Origin: Actinomycetes bacterium
GTDB taxonomy: Bacteria; Actinomycetota; Actinomycetes; Actinomycetales; Actinomycetaceae
Direction of reading: 5' to 3'
Length of the DNA stretch: 58,989 bases
Assembly (NCBI GenBank): GCA_023426345.1
Contig: JAFAAX010000020.1
Span: forward strand, 1-58,989
Position numbers and translations under genes: made by a program. Of this stretch, positions 16,985 through 25,839 are shown one piece after another (the stretch's first letter is position 1; every line of letters begins with the position of its first letter). A model generated the notes under the pieces. The model had not been told where the DNA came from. It worked only from the letters and a program-made list of their open reading frames with translations, and made no database searches.

Positions 16985-18160
16985 ATGAACGGCGAGTCGC
17001 AGAACGCGAGCAGGAGCATCGTGCTCACCGAGCTCCTCCGGCGCCGACCCGTCAGCAGACGCGACATCGCCCGGGCCACCGGCGTCTCCGCCCCGACCGT
17101 CGGCCGGGCCATCGACTCGCTGCTCGCCGAGGAAGTGGTGCGGGAGGGCCACGAGATCGCCACGGCGGCACGAGGGCGGCGCGCGGTGCTGCTCGACCTC
17201 GTCGCTGAGAGGACGCATGTCGTCGGAGTCGATCTGGGGGCCAGCAACACGCGGATCGTCCTCACGGATCTCATCGGACGTCCCGCGCACGCCCGGGAGC
17301 TCTCGACGGATCCGCATCCGGACGCCGACCACCTGGCGCGGTGGTTGGCGTGGTCCATCCGCGAAGTCGCCGCGGACGCATGGCCGTCCGTCTCACGAGT
17401 GGCCGTCGGGCTTCCCGGTGCCGTCAGCGAGGACGACGCCATCTCGAACGCCCCGAACCTCCGCCACATCGAGGATTCCCGCTTCCGTCGGACGCTCGCC
17501 GAGGAGCTCGCCAGGCCGCTCCTCCTGGACAACGACGCGAACTACGCACTCCTGGGCGAGCTCCATTTCGGCGCGGCGACGACCTTCTCGCAGGCGGCCA
17601 TGCTGACGATCGGAACAGGACTGGGCGCCGGACTGTCCATCGATCGGAGGATCCTCCATGGGCACCGGGGCCTCATCGGCGAGTTCGGGCAGCTCCCCAT
17701 CGGAGCGATGAACGCCCGTCTCGAACACATGGTGACCGGACCGGGAATCCTCGCTCGGGCGCGCGAAGCCGGTGTCGATCTGCGGGATCCCGTCGAGCTC
17801 TTCGAGCCGGCCACGACCCCCTCGCGCCGAATGCTGCGCGCGCAGTTCGACCAGGCGATCGTCGTCGTCCTCGCCATCGCCGCCGTCTCCTGCGAGCCGC
17901 AGTGCATCGTCCTCGGTGGGCAAGTGGGGCGCCGGATCAGCGCCTACGCCGACGAGTACGCGGCCAGCCTGGAGGATCTGCTCAACCTCCGGGTGACGAT
18001 CTCACCGGCGGCGCTCGGCAACTTCTCGGGCGCCGTCGGGGCGGCCGTCGCCGGCCTGCAGGAGTGCTATCGCGACCTCGGCGCGCAAGAAGAGCACCTG
18101 GCCGATCTGCCCTCGCCGGGCGCCCTCACCCCCTCGTTGGTCGAGCAATCGCTGTCCTGA
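16985..18160 (+). CDS. ROK-family transcriptional repressor of the Rbs-type operon
   Basis: A 391-residue regulator. The N-terminal winged helix (SIVLTELLRRRPVSRRDIARA, then GVSAPTVGRAIDSLLAEEVV) is followed by a ROK domain with VVGVDLGASNTRIVLTDLIG, LLDNDANYALLGELH and LTIGTGLGAGLSIDR. The zinc-cysteine motif is missing here too. GAGAAGGGGG precedes the ATG. It is divergent from the ROK-kinase/ABC operon across an AT-rich 176-base gap, the usual arrangement for a local repressor with a sugar inducer. Confidence 0.88.
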   Translation: MNGESQNASRSIVLTELLRRRPVSRRDIARATGVSAPTVGRAIDSLLAEEVVREGHEIATAARGRRAVLLDLVAERTHVVGVDLGASNTRIVLTDLIGRPAHARELSTDPHPDADHLARWLAWSIREVAADAWPSVSRVAVGLPGAVSEDDAISNAPNLRHIEDSRFRRTLAEELARPLLLDNDANYALLGELHFGAATTFSQAAMLTIGTGLGAGLSIDRRILHGHRGLIGEFGQLPIGAMNARLEHMVTGPGILARAREAGVDLRDPVELFEPATTPSRRMLRAQFDQAIVVVLAIAAVSCEPQCIVLGGQVGRRISAYADEYAASLEDLLNLRVTISPAALGNFSGAVGAAVAGLQECYRDLGAQEEHLADLPSPGALTPSLVEQSLS

Positions 18161-18197
18161 TCGACGAGGCGGCCGCGTGTCCCCGGCGCACGGACGC

Positions 18198-18923
18198 CTA
18201 CACGTCCGAGGCAATCCTCGACGGCAGCAGCGAGGTCACGAGCTCGACGCGATCTCCTCGGTACTCAGAGGCAGTGAACTCGCATGGAATGCCCCGCCAC
18301 GATGTCGTCCGGGTCATATGCAGCATCGGGGCTCCTGGTCGGACGCCGAGCAGCCGGGCGTTCTCCTGCGAACACGCCGAGGCCTGGATCCGCTGTTCAC
18401 CCGTCTCCAGGCTGATTGCGTACTTGGCAGCGATCGCCTCGTACAGCGACGTGTCCTCGAGGTCGACCGACTCGAGGCCCGGCACCATCCGGGCGACGAA
18501 GTGGGCGCGTTCGACCGCCAGCCGCTCCCCGTCAGCGGTGCGGACGCGCACGACGCTGACGATCTTCTCCCCCGGGACGACATCCAGCACTGAGGCCAGG
18601 GCGGCATCCGCCTCGATGAGGCCCTGCGACACGCGGATCGCCCCGGGAACCGATCCATGGCTGCGCGCGTCCGCGCTGAAGGAGGCGAGTCGCAAGGGCA
18701 GGCTGAACGGTCGGTGTGCCACGAATGTCCCCGCTCCCTGACGGCGGACGACCGTTCCGGCGTTCACGAGCAGGTCGACCGCCTGCCGGGCTGTCATGCG
18801 TGAGATACCGAAGCGCAGCGCCAACTCGCGTTCGGACGGTATCGGAGAGCCCGGAGGCGAGGTCTCGATGAGAGCCAGAAGTTCGTCGCGAACCGTCTCT
18901 CGCTTCGTCGGCCTGTTGGCCAT
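18198..18923 (-). CDS. GntR-family (HutC/UTRA) transcriptional regulator
   Basis: A 241-residue regulator. The GntR winged helix is at residues about 10-70 (RDELLALIETSPPGSPIPSERELALRFGISRMTARQAVDLLV), followed by a UTRA effector domain (about 90-235) with the conserved EEFTASEYRGDR-like ending EFTASEYRGDRVELVT. I chose the ATG at 18923, with AAGG and GAGG upstream; an upstream frame extension has no protein-like character. HutC/DasR-type members sense phosphosugars. It follows the PTS/SIS operon by about 95 bases, and a DasR-like palindrome lies before that operon (22084-22099), so it is the likely regulator. Confidence 0.9.
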   Translation of the reverse strand: MANRPTKRETVRDELLALIETSPPGSPIPSERELALRFGISRMTARQAVDLLVNAGTVVRRQGAGTFVAHRPFSLPLRLASFSADARSHGSVPGAIRVSQGLIEADAALASVLDVVPGEKIVSVVRVRTADGERLAVERAHFVARMVPGLESVDLEDTSLYEAIAAKYAISLETGEQRIQASACSQENARLLGVRPGAPMLHMTRTTSWRGIPCEFTASEYRGDRVELVTSLLPSRIASDV

Positions 18924-19018
18924 ATCCTCACCTTCGCCACCAGGGAACCAGCAACCACACCTCATCGGATGGGGGCGCGATTCCGATGCCCGCTCCGGAC
19001 CCCAGCGTCCCGACCAGG

Positions 19019-19759
19019 TCAGACCGCGGAACCCGTGAACAACTCTGGAATCCTATCCGAGTACTCCCGAGCCAGCCGGCCGTTCGACCCCTCCGTACCC
19101 GACACGTTCCCCGATGACCATACGGGCACATCGGGTGCTGACTCGAGCACTCCGGCGAGAATAGTGTCCCAGATCGCGACGTTCGCCAGGGTCGAGATCG
19201 GCGCCGTCCGCGGTTCATCCCTCGGCCAGTAGGCGTCCCCAGGCGGCACGCCGGTGTCGATGACGACGGTGCTGACGTCCTGGAGCAGCTGCCCAGCTCG
19301 GCGGGGTGCCGCTTTCTGGGCGACCGTGGACATCACCGAGACGACCCTGGCGCCCCGCTCCAGGGCCGTCGCCGCCTCTTCCACCGGGACGGGGTTGACG
19401 CCGCTGTTGGAGAAGACGAGGAGAGCATCCCCGACGCCCATCCCCGAGCGGTCGATCAGCCGCCTTCCGATCCCCTCGGTGCGTTCGGTCTCCGAGCTGC
19501 GCAACGCGCCGTTGAGGGGGAACAGCTCGGGTGCCCACACGGGCCGGACGGGCACGAGGCCGCCTGCGCGGTAGAACGTCTCGTTGACGGAGCCCAACGA
19601 GTGCCCGGACCCGGCCGTGTAGATCAGACCACCCGTCCGGAGGACCTCAGCGAGGACGTCCACCGCGGCGCCGAGTGGGCGTTCATTCGCAGCGACCATG
19701 TCGGACAGAAAAGCTCCGACGTACGCCCAGACCTCACGCACCGACGTTCTCGGTCCCAT
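19019..19759 (-). CDS. SIS-domain phosphosugar-binding protein
   Basis: A 246-residue protein of the COG4821-like sugar isomerase-domain type. The SIS fold is visible in GGLIYTAGSGHSLGSVNETFYRAGGLVPV (phosphosugar loop) and GVGDALLVFSNSGVNPVPVEEA (the S-N-S-G loop). The ATG at 19759 has a perfect AAGGAGG nine bases upstream and overlaps the PTS IIA stop by 26 bases. It probably isomerises or cleaves the phosphosugar made by the PTS, or senses it. It replaces the UlaD/E/F enzymes seen in classic ascorbate loci. Confidence 0.82.
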   Translation of the reverse strand: MGPRTSVREVWAYVGAFLSDMVAANERPLGAAVDVLAEVLRTGGLIYTAGSGHSLGSVNETFYRAGGLVPVRPVWAPELFPLNGALRSSETERTEGIGRRLIDRSGMGVGDALLVFSNSGVNPVPVEEAATALERGARVVSVMSTVAQKAAPRRAGQLLQDVSTVVIDTGVPPGDAYWPRDEPRTAPISTLANVAIWDTILAGVLESAPDVPVWSSGNVSGTEGSNGRLAREYSDRIPELFTGSAV

Positions 19760-20198
19760 CTGGGACCACCTCCTTGAGAAGCTCCTCCAGATGAGCGGTG
19801 TCTGGAGCACTCCGCATGCGATCGGCCAGGCCTCCGGAGAGTCCGCGCGCCAGGGCGCGCATCACGTCCAGGTGGGCGTGGGCGTCCGGGGTGCACAGGC
19901 CGAGCACGACATCAACGGGACCATTGGGCGCCCTGAGGAAGTCAAGGGGATGCGCCAGCCGGACCACGGTGAGCCCCACGCCGAGGGCACCATCTTCCGG
20001 ACGGGCATGCGCGAGCGCGAGACCACGGGTGAGCACGATATAGGGACCGTTCTTCTCGACGGACTCCACGCAGGCATCGACGTAGGCGGGCTCGGCGGCG
20101 CCGATCTTCACCAGGAGGTCAGCCGCGGCTTGCACGGCCTCCCGCCAGGTGCGCACATCGACGCCGGAACGCGCCGCGATGAGCAGACGACTCCCCAT
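19734..20198 (-). CDS. PTS IIA component, ascorbate/mannitol type
   Basis: A 154-residue soluble phosphocarrier of the EIIA type-2 fold. The phosphorylated histidine is His64 in GLALAHARPEDGA, which closely matches UlaC-type proteins. It takes phosphate from HPr and passes it to the IIB cysteine. It lies 3 bases after the IIB gene and overlaps the SIS gene. Confidence 0.88.
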   Translation of the reverse strand: MGSRLLIAARSGVDVRTWREAVQAAADLLVKIGAAEPAYVDACVESVEKNGPYIVLTRGLALAHARPEDGALGVGLTVVRLAHPLDFLRAPNGPVDVVLGLCTPDAHAHLDVMRALARGLSGGLADRMRSAPDTAHLEELLKEVVPDGTENVGA

Positions 20199-20201
20199 CG
20201 C

Positions 20202-20510
20202 TCAGATCCACCCGATGTCGTGGAACGCGGCCTCCAGACTCGTTCGGAGCGATGCCTCGTCCATGAAGTCGGTGACCGCGACGACGACCGGCGCAGCGCC
20301 CTGAAAGTCCTCGGTGTGCATCTCCTGCCCGATGATGACGTCGGCTTCCATCGAGTGGGCGGATGACACGTCCGTGTTCTCGACCGTCGCCTCGATCCCC
20401 ATGGACTGCAGCACGCTCTCCGCTGTCATCCGCAAGAGCAGGCTGGTGCCCATTCCGACGCCGCAGACGGCCAACACCCTCAGGGGATCGGGCATGTGCG
20501 ATTCAGACAT
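20202..20510 (-). CDS. PTS IIB component, ascorbate type
   Basis: A 102-residue phosphocarrier with the P-loop-like active site LAVCGVGMGTSLLLRM; Cys16 is the phosphocysteine. Size and motif match UlaB/SgaB. AGGGAG lies seven bases before the ATG; an internal ATG at codon 6 is also possible. It lies between the IIC and IIA genes. Confidence 0.9.
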   Translation of the reverse strand: MSESHMPDPLRVLAVCGVGMGTSLLLRMTAESVLQSMGIEATVENTDVSSAHSMEADVIIGQEMHTEDFQGAAPVVVAVTDFMDEASLRTSLEAAFHDIGWI

Positions 20511-20552
20511 TGTGTTCTCCCTTGTGAACGCGATCGAGGCGATGCTCCGATC

Positions 20553-22013
20553 TCAGTGCTCCTGAGCCGGCCGCGCCGAAGCAACGGTCGTATGGCTCTT
20601 GTCGGCCGTCGCCTGGTCCGGCTCCACGCGTCGGCCGATGATGACGAGGACGACCACGGTGATCACAGCGACGGCGCCGGCCGTCACCCAGATGCCGACC
20701 GAGCCGGTCGCTCCGATGGCTGCCAGGACGGCGGCGATGCCGCGGAGGATGAGGACGATGACGTACCAGTCGGCGTCCGCCAGGGTCGCCAGCTGGGGTG
20801 CCGTCGTGTCGAGCAGACCCCAGGCGATCCACTGCCCGAAGGCAAGGATCAGGCCGTTGAGGGCACCGCCGAACACGGCTCCCTTCCAACCGCCGAACGC
20901 GTTGCCGAAGACACCGCCTGCGCCGCCGCCGAAGAACAGCATGATCATCGGGGGCACCAGGGCGAACCATCCGGCGGCGCCGAAGACGACCATCAGGACG
21001 AGGAAGACGACGGTCGAGGAGAGGAAGCCGATCATGACGGAGACCGTCTTGTTCGGGAACGTGACCGGGATGTCCAGGGCGGGGCGGGATCCGGGAATCG
21101 CGCGCTGGCTGATGCCGCGGAACGCGGGCACGATCTCGGCCAGGAAGAGGCGCACGCCATAGAGCAGGATGGCGATGCCGCCCGCGAACTTGAGGGCCTG
21201 CAGGATGGTCCATGCGAAGACGGACATCCCAGGATCGGTGGCCTCGATCTGGGCCGACACGGTGGCGGGGTCCGCGAAGAGGATCGCGATCAGCATGATG
21301 ATGCCGATGATGAGGGCCGTCGAGACATTGATGTCCTTGAGGAAGGACAGCCACTTGGGCAGCTTCACCTTCTCGGCGTCGTCCTTCTCCGGGTCGCCAA
21401 GGAAACGCCCGACGAGGGAGGCGAGGACGGACATCACCGAGGTCGTGTGGGCGAGGCCGAAATTGTCGTGGCCGACGACCTTCTTCATGAAGGGCGAGAT
21501 CCACATCGGCTGCAGCGTGAGGTAGCAGGCGAGGATGATCGATCCGCCCAGCAGGAGCGCCGTTGAATCGGCCGAGGAGAAGCCCTCAACCAGCGCCGCC
21601 GCGACGAGCAGGCTCAGCCAGTAGAGCTGATGGCCGGTGAGATAGACGTAACGGGCGCCTCTGAAGAGCCGGACCATGACGAGATGCAGGAGGAAGGCGA
21701 CCGCGATGATGAGGGGGACGACCGAGCCCCTCCCGTCGAGAAAGTCGTTCATCGAGCTCGTCGCCGATGGCGGCGTCATCTTGAAGGCGCTCGACACAAT
21801 CGCCTGAAAGGAGGCCAGGCCGGCCGTGAAGACTCCAGAGCCCAGCAGAAGGATCTCCATGCCGACGGTCGCGCGGAGCGTGCCGGAGATGACCTCGTCG
21901 AATCGTTTCCGCTGGAGGAGCAGACCGATGAGGGTGATGAGACCGATGAGGATCGGAACCTGGCTGACCAAGTTGTCGGCGATCCACCTGAGGACATTGA
22001 CGACGACATCCAT
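20553..22013 (-). CDS. PTS IIC permease, ascorbate (UlaA/SgaT) type
   Basis: A 486-residue membrane transporter with ten or more hydrophobic segments. Family segments include VSQVPILIGLITLIGLLLQRK at the N-terminus, GHQLYWLSLL, GLAHTTSVMSVLASLVGRF and GISQRAIPGSRPALDIPV. It carries the sugar across while IIB phosphorylates it. The ATG at 22013 has CGGGAG upstream. Ascorbate is the family substrate, but with no UlaG/D/E/F enzymes in view another sugar acid or pentitol is possible. Confidence 0.9.
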   Translation of the reverse strand: MDVVVNVLRWIADNLVSQVPILIGLITLIGLLLQRKRFDEVISGTLRATVGMEILLLGSGVFTAGLASFQAIVSSAFKMTPPSATSSMNDFLDGRGSVVPLIIAVAFLLHLVMVRLFRGARYVYLTGHQLYWLSLLVAAALVEGFSSADSTALLLGGSIILACYLTLQPMWISPFMKKVVGHDNFGLAHTTSVMSVLASLVGRFLGDPEKDDAEKVKLPKWLSFLKDINVSTALIIGIIMLIAILFADPATVSAQIEATDPGMSVFAWTILQALKFAGGIAILLYGVRLFLAEIVPAFRGISQRAIPGSRPALDIPVTFPNKTVSVMIGFLSSTVVFLVLMVVFGAAGWFALVPPMIMLFFGGGAGGVFGNAFGGWKGAVFGGALNGLILAFGQWIAWGLLDTTAPQLATLADADWYVIVLILRGIAAVLAAIGATGSVGIWVTAGAVAVITVVVLVIIGRRVEPDQATADKSHTTVASARPAQEH

Positions 22014-22083
22014 GACCGACTCCCGGGGACGGAGAATTCGAGGAGGGACTGCAGCAGGCATAGGCATGTGACGCCCACAGAGG

Positions 22084-22099
22084 ACTGGTATATACCACT
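22084..22099. promoter_or_regulatory. DasR-like palindromic operator upstream of the PTS operon
   Basis: ACTGGTATATACCACT contains the perfect 12-base palindrome TGGTATATACCA (22086-22097), 71-86 bases upstream of the IIC start codon. The outer bases match the known DasR-responsive element pattern ACTGGTCTAGACCACT, with ATAT replacing the centre. The GntR/HutC regulator at 18198-18923 is the natural binder. Confidence 0.65.
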
Positions 22100-22192
22100 G
22101 TGATCGACATCGCAAGACCCGCGGCCGGATGATCCTCGATTCGAGACGACAGCCCCGCTGTCCCACTCCCGTTCCGCCGCCCACAGACGTGA

Positions 22193-22232
22193 GGGCGCCC
22201 TCGTCCATCCCGAAGAATCGACGAGGGCGCCC
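22193..22232. terminator. 13-bp inverted repeat made of two family A repeats
   Basis: GGGCGCCCTCGTC (22193-22205) pairs perfectly with GACGAGGGCGCCC (22220-22232) across a 14-base loop. It lies 23 bases after the stop of the leftward permease gene, so it can serve as its terminator; both arms are family A repeat cores. Confidence 0.7.
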
Positions 22233-22254
22233 CGAGCGGCTCAGGCCGGATGGC

Positions 22255-23169
22255 TCAGGACTTCAGGCCACCGGCCGCCAGGCCCGCCACGATGCGCCTC
22301 TGGAAGAAGAGGACCAGGAGGATCAGCGGGATCGTCACGATCACGCCGGCCGCCATCTGGGTGGCGTACGGCGTCTCGAACTGGGAGGCCCCGCCGAACT
22401 TCGACAACGCCACCGGGGCCGTCTGCATCTCGGGCTTCTGCACCATCGTCGACGCCACGAGGAACTCGTTCCACGCGTTGATGAAGACGATGATCGCAGT
22501 GGAGAAGATACCGGGAGACGCCAGCGGCAGGATGATCTTGCGGAACGCCTGCCACGGCGTGCATCCGTCGATCATGGCCGCCTGCTCGAGCTCGGCGGGC
22601 ATTTGGCGGAAGAACGTCGTGAGCGTCCACACCGCCAGCGGCAGAGCGAAGGACAGATCCGGGAGGATCATCGACTGGTAGGTGTTGATCCACTCCCAGT
22701 CGGTGAACAGCTGAAGCAGCGGCACGATGATCGCGACCAGTGGGAACATCGAGATCGCCACGATCAGGGTGAGCAGGAAGCCCTTGCCCGGGAAGTCCAG
22801 CCGCGCCAGGGCATAGGCCGCGAACGTGGCGATGAGCATCGCGAAGACGGTCGTCGTCACGGACACGATCACCGAGTTGATGAGCGACTGCCCGAACCCG
22901 CGAGCCGGGTCGAACACGGAGATGAAGTTGTCGAAAGTGACCGTCTTCGGCCAGAAGCTCGTGTCGAACACGTCCTTGGACGGGCGCAGCGCGGAGACGA
23001 ACATCCAGTAGAACGGCGCCAGGCAGTAGATGACGATGAGCCCGATGCCGACGATCGACCCGATGTTCCCCCAGATCTTCGAGGGTTGACGGACCTGCTG
23101 CTCTTCCTTGTGCAGGTTGACGCTGGCTGCCGGGAGAGCGCCCGGGGCCGCAGCGGTGGCGGTGCTCAT
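22255..23169 (-). CDS. Sugar ABC transporter permease, MalG/ThuG type
   Basis: A 304-residue permease with six membrane segments and EAA loop ELEQAAMIDGCTPWQAFRKI. The typical MalG ending FFQRRIVAGLAAGGLKS is present. The start overlaps the upstream permease stop by 4 bases. It is the last gene of the LacI-associated importer; the family A hairpin follows. Confidence 0.92.
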   Translation of the reverse strand: MSTATAAAPGALPAASVNLHKEEQQVRQPSKIWGNIGSIVGIGLIVIYCLAPFYWMFVSALRPSKDVFDTSFWPKTVTFDNFISVFDPARGFGQSLINSVIVSVTTTVFAMLIATFAAYALARLDFPGKGFLLTLIVAISMFPLVAIIVPLLQLFTDWEWINTYQSMILPDLSFALPLAVWTLTTFFRQMPAELEQAAMIDGCTPWQAFRKIILPLASPGIFSTAIIVFINAWNEFLVASTMVQKPEMQTAPVALSKFGGASQFETPYATQMAAGVIVTIPLILLVLFFQRRIVAGLAAGGLKS

Positions 23170-24299
23170 CGCGCGCCTCCCTTCTGGTCGGGGTCAGCGA
23201 TTGTCCGGCGCGTGGACGCTTCCCGGTCGCCGGACGCGGTGCTGTCGCTCACCCGTCCCCCTGCGGTCTCGACGATGCGTGCCGCATCGGTCGGGATTCC
23301 CTCCGGGATACGTCCCTTGTTCCGCCGTCCGACCTTGACCTTCTGCTTCCTCTCGGAGGCGTCCCCACCGCCGACGACGTCGGCGCCCAGGAGCCGGATG
23401 AAGATGAAGGCCACGATGAAGATGTAGAGGAACAGCACCAGGGCGTAGGAGGCCGCCGATCCGTATCTCACGTTGGAGGCCTCGTCCTGGACGAGCATCG
23501 ACAACGTCTCCACGGAGCTCTTGCGGGGTCCGATGAGGATGTAGGGCAGGTCGTACATGCGCAGGGCGTCGAGGATGCGGAACAGGACCGCCACCACCAG
23601 CGCGGGCTTGACCAGTGGCATCGTGATGTGGAGGAACCGCTGCCACACACCCGCGCCATCGATCTTCGCCGCCTCGTAGACCTCCTCGGAGATCACCTGC
23701 AGGCCGGCCAGGGTCAACAGCCCGATGAACGGCGCCGTCTTCCAGACGTCCGCGATGATGATCGCGAACTTGGCCGACCAGTTGCCTGCCGACCACAGGA
23801 TCTGCGTCCCGATCAGTGAGTTCGCCACGCCGTTCGCATCGAAGATCCACTTCCACAGCACAGCGGACACGGCGGTCGGCACGGCCCACGGGATGAGGAT
23901 CGCGGCGCGGACCAGGCCGCGGCCCTTCATGGCGCGGTTCATGATGAGGGCCATGGCCATGCCCAGGATGGTCTCAATGGCGACGGTGACGAAGCCGAAC
24001 AGCGTGGTGTTGCCGAAGGCGATCCAGAAGCGGGTGGCCGTCTCCCCCTGGAAGATCTTCGCGTAGTTGTCCAACCCGACGAACGGAGCCGTGTCGGAGT
24101 AGAAGCCCTGGTCGTTGAGGCCGACGGTCCCGTACAGGGAGTCCTTGAGAGCCATGATGACCGGGATGACGATGACGATGACGATGACGATGATGGTGGG
24201 CAGGACCAGGAGCGCGCCGGTGCGCGCCGCCGATCGGGCGCGCTTGGAGGCGCCCTCGCGGATCTCGATCCTCTGTCCACTCGCCGTGGCTGCGCTCAT
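23166..24299 (-). CDS. Sugar ABC transporter permease, MalF/ThuF type, with long C-terminal tail
   Basis: A 377-residue permease with EAA loop EEVYEAAKIDGAGVWQRFLH. It has two oddities. The first membrane helix is IIVIVIVIVIPVI, coded by a near-perfect hexanucleotide run (four GATGAC units at 24174-24197 on the plus strand). After the last helix (IFIRLLGADVV) it has about 70 extra charged, low-complexity residues rich in K, R, G, S and T; family members usually stop soon after this helix. The tail is cytoplasmic and of unknown role. Confidence 0.9.
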   Translation of the reverse strand: MSAATASGQRIEIREGASKRARSAARTGALLVLPTIIVIVIVIVIPVIMALKDSLYGTVGLNDQGFYSDTAPFVGLDNYAKIFQGETATRFWIAFGNTTLFGFVTVAIETILGMAMALIMNRAMKGRGLVRAAILIPWAVPTAVSAVLWKWIFDANGVANSLIGTQILWSAGNWSAKFAIIIADVWKTAPFIGLLTLAGLQVISEEVYEAAKIDGAGVWQRFLHITMPLVKPALVVAVLFRILDALRMYDLPYILIGPRKSSVETLSMLVQDEASNVRYGSAASYALVLFLYIFIVAFIFIRLLGADVVGGGDASERKQKVKVGRRNKGRIPEGIPTDAARIVETAGGRVSDSTASGDREASTRRTIADPDQKGGAR

Positions 24300-24343
24300 G
24301 ACGGGTGTCCTCTTCTCAATGGGCCGACGGTCAGCGGATGGGC

Positions 24344-24376
24344 CCGGGCAGGCCCGAGGGATTCGGGCCTGCCCGG
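24344..24376. promoter_or_regulatory. Strong intercistronic hairpin after the binding-protein gene
   Basis: CCGGGCAGGCCCGA (24344-24357) pairs perfectly with TCGGGCCTGCCCGG (24363-24376) over a 5-base loop. It sits 10 bases after the binding-protein stop and before the permease genes. Such hairpins commonly stabilise the upstream mRNA and reduce read-through, so the binding protein is made in excess over the permeases. Confidence 0.65.
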
Positions 24377-24386
24377 ACGCCGCCGG

Positions 24387-25703
24387 TCAGTTGCTCCCGA
24401 CGATCGACGCCATCGAGGAATCGAGCTGGGAGAGCCCCGCCTCCGGCGTGGCCTGCCCCTGGATCACCGGCCACAGCGCGTCCTGGATGGCCGCGGTCGC
24501 GTCGCCGTACTGGACGACCCGCGGACGCGGGTTCGCGTTCTGGATCGACTCCAGCAGCGCGGGCAGGTACGCGAAGTTCTCGACGTTCTTCGAGTCCTGG
24601 TACAGCGACTCCGACACGGGCGCCAGGGATTCCTCATCGAGGAACTGCTGCTGCTGCTCGGGCGCGGTGTACCACTTGATGAAGTCCAGCGCGGTCGCCT
24701 TGTTCTGGCAGTAGCTCGAGATCGCCACGTTGTGCCCGCCCAGCGAGGACACCCACGGCTTGCCGTCGATCGTCGGCAGGGCCGAGACGCCGACGGCGTC
24801 CTTGCCCAGGGCCTCGACGCTCAGGGTGTACTGGTAGGGCCAGTTGCGGTAGAAGAGGACGCGACCGGCCTCGAACGCCGCGCGGCCCTCCTCCTCCTTG
24901 TAGGTCAGCGCCTCCTCGGGGATGAAGCCCGACTTGAAGGAGTCCTGGATCAGCTGCATCGCCTTCTGGGACTCCGGGGAGTTCGCGTCCGGCTTGCCGT
25001 CCTTGTCGACGATCTCCCCGCCAAGGGTGTTGATGATCTCGACCGCGTTGACGGTGAAGCCCTCGTACTTGTAGTACTGGCCGGCGTATCCCGCGATGTC
25101 GGCGTACTCCGGCAGCGCCTTGACCGCCTCCCAGTCCTTCTCCATGTCCTCCCACGTCGCCGGCGGATCTGTGATGCCGGCCTTGGCCAGGATGTCCGCG
25201 CGGTAGAACAGCAGGCCGCCGTCGGAGGCGTAGGGCACCGAGAAGACCTTGTCCTGGTACACGCCCGTGGCCCACACCGACGGAATGAAGGACGACTCGT
25301 CGATCGCGCCGTCCGGGATCTGGTCCACCCAGCCGTGGGCCGCGAACTCCGGCACCCAGATGTTGTCGAGCGCCAGGACGCAGTAGGCGTCGGACTTGGT
25401 CTGCGCGTTGTTGATCATCGACTGGCGCTGGCTGTCTGCCTCGGTCGACAGCTCGATCATCGTGACCTTCTCGTCGGGGTGGGCCTGATTCCACCCGTCC
25501 AGGATGCCGTTGAGCTTGCCGGCGTTGTCCTTGCCCTGGACGTAGGTGATGGGCCCGCGCCCCTCCAGCGCGTCGCCACCGCCCCCGCTGGCACCGGACG
25601 AGCTGCTCTGGCTGCCGCCCCCGCCGCCGCAGGCGGTCAGCGCCATCGCGGCAGCCGCGCCCATCGCGGCCACACCCATCATTGCTCTCTTGGAAGTGCG
25701 CAT
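24387..25703 (-). CDS. Sugar ABC transporter substrate-binding lipoprotein, ThuE/MalE type
   Basis: A 438-residue binding protein. The signal peptide ends in LTAC and is followed by a Gly/Ser-rich linker (GGGGGSQSSSSGASGGGG). The mature part has MINNAQTKSDAYCVLALDNIWVPEFAAHGWVD and GGHNVAISSYCQNKATALDFIKWYT, segments typical of trehalose/maltose-type family 1 binding proteins. GGAG precedes a double ATG; the second (25703) gives the better spacing, the first is at 25706. The gene order LacI, binding protein, MalF, MalG with no ATPase is the classic actinobacterial thu/mal layout. The disaccharide is inferred. Confidence 0.9.
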   Translation of the reverse strand: MRTSKRAMMGVAAMGAAAAMALTACGGGGGSQSSSSGASGGGGDALEGRGPITYVQGKDNAGKLNGILDGWNQAHPDEKVTMIELSTEADSQRQSMINNAQTKSDAYCVLALDNIWVPEFAAHGWVDQIPDGAIDESSFIPSVWATGVYQDKVFSVPYASDGGLLFYRADILAKAGITDPPATWEDMEKDWEAVKALPEYADIAGYAGQYYKYEGFTVNAVEIINTLGGEIVDKDGKPDANSPESQKAMQLIQDSFKSGFIPEEALTYKEEEGRAAFEAGRVLFYRNWPYQYTLSVEALGKDAVGVSALPTIDGKPWVSSLGGHNVAISSYCQNKATALDFIKWYTAPEQQQQFLDEESLAPVSESLYQDSKNVENFAYLPALLESIQNANPRPRVVQYGDATAAIQDALWPVIQGQATPEAGLSQLDSSMASIVGSN

Positions 25704-25779
25704 CATGTCTCCATCACCTCGTCGTGTGTTGTCGTGACGTCTCACCACCGGGTCACCCCTGTGGATCGCGTCACCTAAT

Positions 25780-25791
25780 GTAAGCGTTTAC
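25780..25791. promoter_or_regulatory. LacI-type operator upstream of the Thu/Mal-type importer
   Basis: GTAAGCGTTTAC is a near-palindrome with the central CG typical of LacI-family operators. It lies about 77 bases before the binding-protein start and after the LacI stop. The adjacent LacI-family protein is the probable binder. Confidence 0.65.
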
Positions 25792-25839
25792 GACGCGGAC
25801 GTCCAGTAGGGGCCCCGCACGGAATGTCTCAGTCTGGTC

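Noticed and set aside
24174..24197. Phase-variable simple repeat (GATGAC)n
   Set aside because: The unit is a multiple of three inside a coding helix, so changes would not switch the frame on or off.
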